Shown here piece by piece: positions 6,341 through 12,560 of a DNA stretch of 12,560 bases (its first letter is position 1; every line of letters begins with the position of its first letter). The position numbers and the translations under genes are program-made. A model generated the notes under the pieces. The model was not told where the DNA came from. It did not search any database and was given only the letters and a program-made list of their open reading frames with translations. Source of the stretch: Rickettsiales bacterium (GTDB taxonomy: Bacteria > Pseudomonadota > Alphaproteobacteria > Rickettsiales > UBA1997); the NCBI GenBank assembly GCA_947455365.1, contig CANGNU010000011.1, positions 1-12,560 on the forward strand, written 5' to 3'.

Positions 6341-7535
6341 CTAACATTCCTTCAGATTTATCGACAATCAGCGTAATTGCTGTATCGCCGGTGATATTGA
6401 TAGTTGTGCGAACCATGTCGAGAATTCGATCAACGCCAAGAATAATTCCAATTCCTTCAATTGGCAAGCCAACAGAAGAGAGAACCATTCCCATAAAAAT
6501 TATTGAACCGCTAGGAATGCCCGCCGCGCCAATTGAGCCAAGAGTGCAGGTTAAAACTAGCATTAAATAATTGCTCATTGATAAGTCAATTCCATAAGCT
6601 TGCGAGAAAAATAATGCGCATATGCCCAAGTAAATTGCGGTTCCGTCCATGTTAATGCACACACCAAGTGGCATTAAAAAGTTGGAGTTGGTTTTTGATA
6701 CGCCCATTTTTTCTTGCAATTGCGACATTGCAGTTGAAAGTGTAGCCTTGCTGCTGCTGGTTGAAAAGGCAATTGATTGTGTGAAGAGAATTTTTTTATA
6801 AAATGGCAAAGGTGAAATTCTGCCAAAAACCAAAATTAAAATTCCGAAGATAATATATTGCGCGGTGCAAGCAACCAAAAGCGCCAACACTAGTTTTGCT
6901 AAAGCTTCAAGAATGTCTAAACCTTGCGTTCCAACTACCCAAGAAATAAAACCAAAAACTCCCAGAGGTGCTAATTTAATGATGATTTCGATCATCTTAA
7001 ATGTAACTTGTGAGGCAGAGTTAATAATTTCTTTTAATGGATTAGCCTTTTCGCCAACAATATTAATGGTGATTCCAGTAAAAATTGAAAAGACAATAAT
7101 TTGCAAGAAATGGTCAGAAGCCATTGCATTGATTGGGTTGGTAGGAATTAGCCCAAGCAAGAAATCGGTTGGAGACATTGCGGTTGATGCCGCGGGAGGA
7201 GTTGTCATTCCGCCGCTAGCAAGAATTCCTTGCAGGTCAATTCCTTCGCCGGGTTTAAAATAAGTGCCTGCGGCAAGCCCAAGTAATACGGCGAAAACTG
7301 CGGTAACAATGTAGCTGAAGAAGCCTTTAATGCCAACTCTGGTAAGGTTTCCGTGGCCTTGCATTGAAGTCATTCCTGAAAGTAGGGCAAAGAAAATTAG
7401 TGGGACGATGACCATTTTTACCAAAGAAATAAAAATTGTGCCGAAAACTTTTAAGCCCGCCGCCTTTTCTCCTAGAACCAAGCCAGCAATGACGCCAAAA
7501 ATTAAGCCAATAAGAACCTGTTGCCAAAGTTTCAT
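6309..7535 (-). CDS. Dicarboxylate/amino acid:cation symporter (DAACS family)
   Basis: This inner-membrane secondary transporter of 408 residues has normal family length. Family hallmarks are in order. Hydrophobic scaffold helices cover the first 230 residues. The serine-rich HP1 tip STSSSKAT is at 258-265, the cation-binding NMDGT at 295-299, and the HP2 tip GIPSGS at 339-344. The TM8 motif DMVRTTINITGD is at 373-384, where R376, N380 and D384 match the GltPh substrate/cation residues R397, N401 and D405. The arginine supports an acidic substrate such as glutamate, aspartate or a C4-dicarboxylate; sequence alone does not choose. It is divergent from the TAXI receptor across a 221-bp gap and overlaps lolA by 32 nt. 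No clear Shine-Dalgarno precedes the ATG. Confidence 0.93.
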   Translation of the reverse strand: MKLWQQVLIGLIFGVIAGLVLGEKAAGLKVFGTIFISLVKMVIVPLIFFALLSGMTSMQGHGNLTRVGIKGFFSYIVTAVFAVLLGLAAGTYFKPGEGIDLQGILASGGMTTPPAASTAMSPTDFLLGLIPTNPINAMASDHFLQIIVFSIFTGITINIVGEKANPLKEIINSASQVTFKMIEIIIKLAPLGVFGFISWVVGTQGLDILEALAKLVLALLVACTAQYIIFGILILVFGRISPLPFYKKILFTQSIAFSTSSSKATLSTAMSQLQEKMGVSKTNSNFLMPLGVCINMDGTAIYLGICALFFSQAYGIDLSMSNYLMLVLTCTLGSIGAAGIPSGSIIFMGMVLSSVGLPIEGIGIILGVDRILDMVRTTINITGDTAITLIVDKSEGMLDEKVYYSKTV

Positions 7536-7619
7536 AATATTTATATTTTATTTGTTAAAACGATCAAAGAGCTAGCAGAACAGCCAAATGAGGTGTAAAA
7601 ATAGATCTCGTCTTTCAGC

Positions 7620-7648
7620 ATAATTACAAGCGGACAACTAGATGTCAA
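7620..7648 (-). promoter_or_regulatory. Candidate sigma70-type promoter for the symporter-lolA operon
   Basis: On the minus strand a perfect TTGACA -35 box (7643-7648) is followed after 17 nt by AATTAT (7620-7625), a 4-of-6 match to the -10 consensus. It lies in the divergent gap and would give a 5' leader of roughly 75-80 nt before the symporter ATG. It is found by eye in AT-rich sequence, so it is only a candidate. No comparably good plus-strand promoter for the TAXI gene was found in 7536-7756. Confidence 0.35.
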
Positions 7649-7756
7649 GTTTAGAAATATTGGCAAAAACAATTCTGTATCGAAAATTTAGCTTGTAAAA
7701 AAAGTTTAGAACCTAAAAATCGGTTTACGAATTATAACTTACAATTCTATTGACGC

Positions 7757-8725
7757 ATGAAAAAAATAATTTTTGCCACCTTAACTTTATTGACTGCAAC
7801 TTTTGCGGCCGATTCATTTGCCGCAACCAAATATGTTTCAATTGGAACTGGCGCAATTACTGGTGTTTATTATCCTGCGGGCGGGGCAATTTGCCGATTA
7901 CTTAACAGGGGGCGCAAAGAACATGGCATTCGCTGCTCGGTTGAATCTACTGGCGGTTCGGTTTCTAACTTAAATGCAATTAGAAGTGGTGGACTAGATT
8001 TTGGCATTGTGCAATCTGACTGGCAATATCACGCTTACAATGGCAGCGGTTTCTTCGCTGATCAAAAGCCGTTTAAAGAATTGCGTTCGGTTTTCTCTTT
8101 ATATACCGAAACTTTTGCAATTGCTGTGACAGAAAAATCTGACATTAAAACTTTGGACGACATTGTTGGTAAAAAAGTTAACTTTGGCTTACAGGGCTCT
8201 GGCATGTATGCGACAATGGAAGTTTTAATGTCTAATAAAGGTTGGACCAAAGAAAATTTTGCTGAAATTACCAATTTGCAACCATCAGAGCAGCCAAAAG
8301 CTTTGTGCGAAGGTAAAATTGATGTGATGATTTACATGTCTGGCAACCCGAATGGCGTAATTCAAGAGGCGGCACAAACTTGCAAAATTCGCATCTTGAA
8401 TGTTGATAAAGAAACTTTAGAAAAATTGACTAAGTCAAATTCATTTTATGTTAAGTCAATTATTCCTGGTGGAATGTATCCCGGAAACCCAAATAATGTT
8501 GAGACATTTGGCGTGAAGGCGGTTGTGGTTACTTCTGAAAAAACTAGCTCTGAAGTGGTTTATAACATGACCAAAGCAGTGTTTGAAAATTTTGATAATT
8601 TCAAAACTTTGCATCCAGTTTTTGCAATTTTGAAGAAGGAAGATATGGTTAAAGAAGGTAATTCTGTGCCAATTCACGCGGGGTCTTTGCGTTATTTTAA
8701 AGAGGCTAAGTTGTTAAGAGAGTAG
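7757..8725 (+). CDS. TAXI-family TRAP transporter solute-binding protein
   Basis: The 322-residue product is a normal-length TAXI receptor. It has a Sec signal peptide (MKKIIFATLTLL, likely cleavage after residue 22 in DSFA). The mature N-terminus KYVSIGTGAITGVYYPAGGA is typical of the family. The STGGSVSNLNAIRSG segment at about 64-78, the FGIVQSDWQYHAY stretch and the later PGGMYPGN region are consistent with TAXI. Such receptors bind organic anions, often glutamate or 2-oxoglutarate, and deliver them to a fused DctQM membrane component. No such component is in the window, so this is an orphan here. The start is fixed by the signal peptide, although the ATG lacks a convincing Shine-Dalgarno. 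A weak hairpin overlaps the stop codon. The next gene on the same strand starts about 100 bp later. Confidence 0.92.
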   Translation: MKKIIFATLTLLTATFAADSFAATKYVSIGTGAITGVYYPAGGAICRLLNRGRKEHGIRCSVESTGGSVSNLNAIRSGGLDFGIVQSDWQYHAYNGSGFFADQKPFKELRSVFSLYTETFAIAVTEKSDIKTLDDIVGKKVNFGLQGSGMYATMEVLMSNKGWTKENFAEITNLQPSEQPKALCEGKIDVMIYMSGNPNGVIQEAAQTCKIRILNVDKETLEKLTKSNSFYVKSIIPGGMYPGNPNNVETFGVKAVVVTSEKTSSEVVYNMTKAVFENFDNFKTLHPVFAILKKEDMVKEGNSVPIHAGSLRYFKEAKLLRE

Positions 8726-8746
8726 TTTTTCTCTCTTGAAGTTTTT
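8714..8746 (+). terminator. Weak candidate terminator at the end of the TAXI gene
   Basis: AAGAGAG (8716-8722) pairs with CTCTCTT (8731-8737), extended by two more pairs including one G-T. The loop TAGTTTTT contains the stop codon, and a T-run follows at 8742-8746. The stem is low in GC, so termination would be leaky. A second weak pairing, AATGGG with CCCATT, lies around 8749-8773. Confidence 0.35.
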
Positions 8747-8771
8747 AAATGGGTGATTAGAATAGTGCCCA

Positions 8772-8802
8772 TTGTTTTAAACCCAGTTTTGTTTTAAACC
8801 CA
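8772..8802 (+). repeat. Two 14-bp direct repeats upstream of the adhesin gene
   Basis: TTGTTTTAAACCCA occurs at 8772-8785 and again at 8789-8802, offset by 17 bp. The pair sits 24 bp before the ATG at 8826, where a promoter or operator for the exoprotein would be expected. Function is inferred from position only. Confidence 0.6.
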
Positions 8803-8825
8803 ATATTAAGTTTCACCACTACTTT

Positions 8826-11800
8826 ATGTTTTTCAAACTCTCTAGCAATTCCCCTTCAATCCGTTCTTTGTCTGCGCTGTTTTTTAAGCAGATTTTTTCG
8901 CGATGGTTTTTTTCGCGCAGTAAGCTAATTGCCTTGCTTGCCAGATCTGCACTGCTTCATATTGCGTTGGTTTCGTTGGTGCTAGAGCAATTCATCTTTA
9001 TCGCAGAAGCTTCAGCGCAGGCTCTGCCCATTACCCCCGACGGCACCACCAACACCCAATTCACCCACACCGCCTCTGGCATTGACCAAGTCAACATTGC
9101 TGCGCCTAACGCGGGTGGGGTTTCGCATAATCACTTTACCGATTACAACATCAATGTTAGTGGGCAAATTATCAACAACTTCTCGGGGCAGGTTGGTGCA
9201 GAAATTGCTGCTGGAAGCGGCAACACGGCAGTAACTCAAACGCAAATTGGTGGGTTGGTTACGGTTAATAATAACTTGGTTGATAGCGGCAGTGCGCGGG
9301 TGATTCTTAATGAAGTAACTTCTAACAACATCTCGCAATTTTTAGGTTATGCTGAAGTTGCTGGTACCAAGGCCGATCTTATCTTCGCCAACCCTAATGG
9401 TATAATCTGCGCGGGTTGTGGGTTTATTAATACGGCGCATTTAGTGATGGTGGGTGGTTCTTTTAACCATGAGGCTAATAATGGTGCGGGTCTTGGCTTT
9501 GATTTAACTAAGCAGATTAATCCCAATTTATATGTGCCGTTAATTACGATTGATGGCTTGGGGCTTGATGCGACGAGAACTTCTTCGGTGGATATTATTG
9601 CCTCTTCGGTGAAGCTTCTTTCGACAATTTATGCAAGTGATGATGCGGATGTTACAATAAAAACTGGCGAGGGAAGATATGATTATGTCAGCAAAGAAAT
9701 TGACGCAACTGCTGGTGCGGGTGCAAGAAGTGTTGGTGATTCCAATAATTCTAACTCCCCAGTCTTCGCTATCGACGCCGCAAGCCTTGCTAAAATTCAA
9801 GCAGGTCGAGTTTATCTAATTGCAACGAAGGAAGGTGTTGGTGTAAATATGGCGGCGGAGGTTCTTGCTTCAAAGCAGGTGACGATTAGTGCGAATGGTG
9901 ATGTGTTTTATGATAAAATTTCGGCGGGGGAGTTGGTTGATGTTAAGGTGGGGTCGAGTGTTGCTGCTAATGGCTTGAATCAGAATGGGCAGAGTCAGAA
10001 TGATTCTAATAATCTTCATAATATTTCTTCTCTCAAGACAACTTCAACAATTACTGCGCCAACGCTAACACTGCAAGCGAATGGTGAGGTAAAAAACTTG
10101 GGGGCGTTAACCGCAAGCGATTTAACTATTCAGAATAGTGGGGCGCTGACTAACTTAGGAAATATTAAGGCGCTGAATCTTAATCTTGCGAATATCAACA
10201 ATATTAATAACTCAAATTTAATTTATGGCGAAACTTCGTTAAATATTAGCGGCGGGAATTTAACTAATTCATCTACGCAAAATTCTGTAGGGGAAACAAT
10301 CACGGGAACAATCTTCTCCCCGCAAGATTACGCAATTATTTTGACAGGTTTGCTGACAAATTCTGGGTTGATTACTGCAACTAAAAATTTGACGGTGAGT
10401 GTAGATGAAATAGAAAATGCTGGGGAAATTTCTTCACTGCAAAACCTTGCGATTAATAACGATAGTTTAATCAATACGGGAAATATTTACGCGCAAAATA
10501 ATTTTACTCTAAATTCTTTTGCTATAGCTAATGCTGGAAATATTTCTTCACAAAATAATCTTACCATAAATTCTTCTAACTTAACCAATAGCGGTGATAT
10601 TTACGCGCTTAATGGAATTGACATCAATAGCGCTTCTAGCTATACCAACTCTAGCTTAAGCAATTCTGGTACTATTTATTCTGATGGAAATTTATCGCTT
10701 AATTCTGCATCTGTTAACAACTTAAATTCTGGTACTTTATTTGCGGCTCGGGGCTTTACTTTTGCCGCAAATAATCTTGTTAATGCGGGTGTTTTATTTG
10801 CGGTGGAAGATTTTACTTTATCGATGGCTGGTAACTTTAATAATTATGGAATTGTTCAGTCTGGTACTAAAATTAATCTTCAGGCAAACTCGCTTAATAA
10901 TTATAGTTTGGGAATAATTTCTGCGAATGAGTTGACGCTAACAATTGCTGGTGATGCAATAAATTCTGGAGAAATTTCTTCACAAAATAATTTAACAATC
11001 ACTGCGCAAGATTTAAAAAACTCAAGCAAGATTTTGGCGAATAATATTGTGACGATTAATTCAATAAAGTTAGAGAATAATGCTGGCGCGGCAATTGCTT
11101 CACTTAATGCTTCTGCAACTTTAACTGCAACCAATAATCTGCAAAATTACGGGTTAATTTCTGCAGCGACAACGCTGACGCTGAGTGGTGGCAGCTTTAC
11201 TAATAATGTTTTGGGCAATGTTTTAAGTGGGGGTGATTTAACGCTTACAACTGCTAATGCGCTAACAAATTCTGGTAATTTACAAAGTGCGAATGATTTT
11301 ACTTTGAAGGCGGGAAGTGTTGATAACTCTGGAAATATTTTATCAAATGCCAATCTTAATTTAGTTGCTGCAACGATTACTAACTCTAATCAAATCATCG
11401 GTGATAATAATTTAGTTTTTACTGCAATAAGTTTGAATAATTCTGGTAAAATCATCAGCGGCAATAATTTAACTTTTAACGCGGCAAGCCTAACCAACTC
11501 AAGCGCAATTCAATCGAATGGTGATTTAACTTTTAATGTAAGTAGTCTAGCCAACTCAAGCGCAATTCAGTCAAATGGAAATTTAACTTTTAACGCAACC
11601 AGTCTTTCCAACTCAAAAACCATTCAATCAAACGGTAATCTTACAGTAAATTTAAGCGGATTAAACAGCTTGCTGACTAACTCAACAAATTCGCAAATTA
11701 CTGCGGCGCAAGATTTTATTATTGCGACGGGGGTAATTGGTGATGGTAATAATGGCGCTAGCAACAGTGTAATTAGCAATTCTGGAACTTTGCAATCGGG

Positions 11801-12560
11801 GAATAATTTTACTATTAATGCGGTAAGTTTTAACAATGCGGCAAATTCTTTGATTCGGGCGGGGAATAATTTGAGCATTACCGCGAATAGTATTTCTAAT
11901 CAAAATACTAAACCGATAACCAGCTCAGGCAATGCAATCATTACAACGGGCATTGTGGCGCAGGGTGGGGCGGTTACTTTAAAGACAGATTCGCTTAATA
12001 ACAGTTCAGGAATTGTAGCAGGAAAAACTACTTCGCTAAACCGACTCAATAATCAAAGTGTTAGCTTGAATAACACGCTTGGGGCTTTTATTTCTACTGC
12101 TTCAATCTCACTGAATTTAGGAAGTACAGATTATGAAATTACAGGAGAAGTTACCGCCAGCAACATTGATATTACTGCCAATAACATTACCAATTTGGGG
12201 AGCGTAACTGCGAGTGACTATATTAAACTTACCGCTAATGGCTCTAGCGCTAGCGGCAATGGTAATATTACTAACGGGCAGGCTAACGCTGATAACAGCA
12301 ATGTAAAATTACTGGCGGGAAGTTACATCAACTTCACCGCTAATCGCTACATCACCAACTATGGTACAATTGCGGCGAGTACTGATTTAACTCTTACTTC
12401 AAATTACAGCGCTATCAACAACTATGGTGCAATTCAAGGTGGAAGCGGCACCGCGACGATTAATGCGAATGATGCGAGTAACGGAGTGTTTAATAATTAT
12501 GCAGCAGGAAGTTATGGTGCGGCGGGAAGTTTGACAGCGAATAATGATCTGGTTATTAAT
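8826..12560 (+). CDS. Filamentous-haemagglutinin-like two-partner-secretion exoprotein (partial; 5' end frameshifted)
   Basis: The frame with codons at positions divisible by 3 has no stop from 8925 to the window edge, over 1,200 codons, and continues beyond. After a hydrophobic export segment ending in IAEASAQA (about 8967-9023) comes a TPS/haemagglutination-activity domain (about 9024-9780). It carries the signature ANPNG (9387-9401) and the paired cysteines of ICAGCGFINT (codons 9408 and 9417). From about 10,070 on, the protein is degenerate Asn/Ser/Thr-rich repeats of about 19-20 residues (pattern NLTFN..SLTNSG.I.S), expected to fold as a long beta-helix. Such exoproteins are exported by Sec and a TpsB outer-membrane pore, and serve adhesion or contact-dependent inhibition. 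No TpsB gene is in the window. The ATG at 8826 reads into TAA at 8886, so a continuous product from it needs two compensating frame changes. Without them only a non-ATG start such as TTG 8967 or GTG 8979 remains. Confidence 0.88.
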   Translation, partial: MFFKLSSNSPSIRSLSALFFKQIFSRWFFSRSKLIALLARSALLHIALVSLVLEQFIFIAEASAQALPITPDGTTNTQFTHTASGIDQVNIAAPNAGGVSHNHFTDYNINVSGQIINNFSGQVGAEIAAGSGNTAVTQTQIGGLVTVNNNLVDSGSARVILNEVTSNNISQFLGYAEVAGTKADLIFANPNGIICAGCGFINTAHLVMVGGSFNHEANNGAGLGFDLTKQINPNLYVPLITIDGLGLDATRTSSVDIIASSVKLLSTIYASDDADVTIKTGEGRYDYVSKEIDATAGAGARSVGDSNNSNSPVFAIDAASLAKIQAGRVYLIATKEGVGVNMAAEVLASKQVTISANGDVFYDKISAGELVDVKVGSSVAANGLNQNGQSQNDSNNLHNISSLKTTSTITAPTLTLQANGEVKNLGALTASDLTIQNSGALTNLGNIKALNLNLANINNINNSNLIYGETSLNISGGNLTNSSTQNSVGETITGTIFSPQDYAIILTGLLTNSGLITATKNLTVSVDEIENAGEISSLQNLAINNDSLINTGNIYAQNNFTLNSFAIANAGNISSQNNLTINSSNLTNSGDIYALNGIDINSASSYTNSSLSNSGTIYSDGNLSLNSASVNNLNSGTLFAARGFTFAANNLVNAGVLFAVEDFTLSMAGNFNNYGIVQSGTKINLQANSLNNYSLGIISANELTLTIAGDAINSGEISSQNNLTITAQDLKNSSKILANNIVTINSIKLENNAGAAIASLNASATLTATNNLQNYGLISAATTLTLSGGSFTNNVLGNVLSGGDLTLTTANALTNSGNLQSANDFTLKAGSVDNSGNILSNANLNLVAATITNSNQIIGDNNLVFTAISLNNSGKIISGNNLTFNAASLTNSSAIQSNGDLTFNVSSLANSSAIQSNGNLTFNATSLSNSKTIQSNGNLTVNLSGLNSLLTNSTNSQITAAQDFIIATGVIGDGNNGASNSVISNSGTLQSGNNFTINAVSFNNAANSLIRAGNNLSITANSISNQNTKPITSSGNAIITTGIVAQGGAVTLKTDSLNNSSGIVAGKTTSLNRLNNQSVSLNNTLGAFISTASISLNLGSTDYEITGEVTASNIDITANNITNLGSVTASDYIKLTANGSSASGNGNITNGQANADNSNVKLLAGSYINFTANRYITNYGTIAASTDLTLTSNYSAINNYGAIQGGSGTATINANDASNGVFNNYAAGSYGAAGSLTANNDLVIN
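8880..8983 (+). other. Double frame disruption in the signal-peptide region of the adhesin
   Basis: From ATG 8826 the frame runs MFFKLSSNSPS to a TAA at 8886-8888, right after a T7 tract (8880-8886). Skipping one T gives a continuation FFKQIFSRWFFSRSKLIALL in the next frame, which is open until TAG at 8983. A second change (one base gained or two lost) somewhere in 8925-8983 restores the original frame as RSALLHIALVSLVLEQF. Joined, these make a plausible long, basic then hydrophobic export signal; singly none does. Sequencing or assembly error, recent inactivation, or slippage at the T-tract are all possible. Confidence 0.7.
11466..11636 (+). repeat. Three tandem 57-bp repeats inside the adhesin
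   Basis: Units at 11466-11522, 11523-11579 and 11580-11636 each encode 19 residues of the form (N/D)LTFN..SL.NS..IQSNG. The first two share the exact 16-bp run CCAACTCAAGCGCAAT. Units on the left (11295-11465) keep the 19-residue period but have diverged more. The high DNA similarity points to recent unit duplication in the beta-helix; the frame is preserved throughout. Confidence 0.8.

Noticed and set aside
7660..7700. Plus-strand promoter for the TAXI gene (TTGGCA or TTGTAA boxes)
   Set aside because: No acceptable -10 box lies at 16-18 nt from either; chance matches are expected in AT-rich DNA.
11466..11636. CRISPR array
   Set aside because: The repeats are contiguous 57-bp coding units with no spacers and stay in frame.
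9012..11903. Several minus-strand ORFs of 68-108 codons
   Set aside because: All are shadows of the long plus-strand adhesin frame, produced by its repetitive Asn/Ser/Thr codons.

Overview
The window is AT-rich DNA from a Gram-negative bacterium, most likely a host-associated alphaproteobacterium of the Rickettsiales/Holosporales kind. This is an inference from gene content. It carries an IalB-family periplasmic protein (a family best known from alphaproteobacteria), TolR/TolA, a LolA-like carrier, an ankyrin-repeat protein with a low-complexity linker, a GAPDH with a GapB-like cofactor site, two uptake proteins for dicarboxylates or amino acids, and a very large two-partner-secretion adhesin. 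No rRNA, tRNA, integrase or transposase gene was seen.

Layout. An ankyrin protein (+, probably cut by the left edge) converges on a minus-strand pair, ialB-like then gap (3449 to 1926). A small 3-TM membrane protein (+, 3450-3722) diverges from ialB with directly abutting start codons. A small minus-strand ORF (3734-3901) lies downstream of tolA, separated from it by a 69-bp palindrome (4024-4092). The minus-strand cluster 7535 to 4105 reads dicarboxylate symporter, lolA-like, tolR, tolA. A 169-bp near-perfect inverted repeat (5447-5615) sits between lolA and tolR. From 7757 the plus strand carries an orphan TAXI-type solute receptor. It is followed by a filamentous-haemagglutinin-like exoprotein whose frame is open from 8925 to the right edge (more than 1,200 codons) with no stop.

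How the genes fit together. The symporter and TAXI receptor point to scavenging of dicarboxylates or glutamate-type compounds. The GAPDH carries Gly where NAD-type enzymes have the ribose-binding Asp, which suggests NADP use and a gluconeogenic role that would suit growth on such compounds. TolR/TolA, LolA, IalB and the adhesin all concern the envelope and surface.

The most unusual points are these. The 5' end of the giant adhesin gene is split by two compensating frameshifts, the first at a T7 tract, so the expected signal peptide can only be read across three frame segments. The 169-bp inverted repeat lies 11 bp in front of the tolR start and shares an 18-bp core with the palindrome behind tolA, which suggests a dispersed palindromic repeat family. 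Two start codons abut as CATATG. An undescribed 55-aa ORF lies behind tolA.
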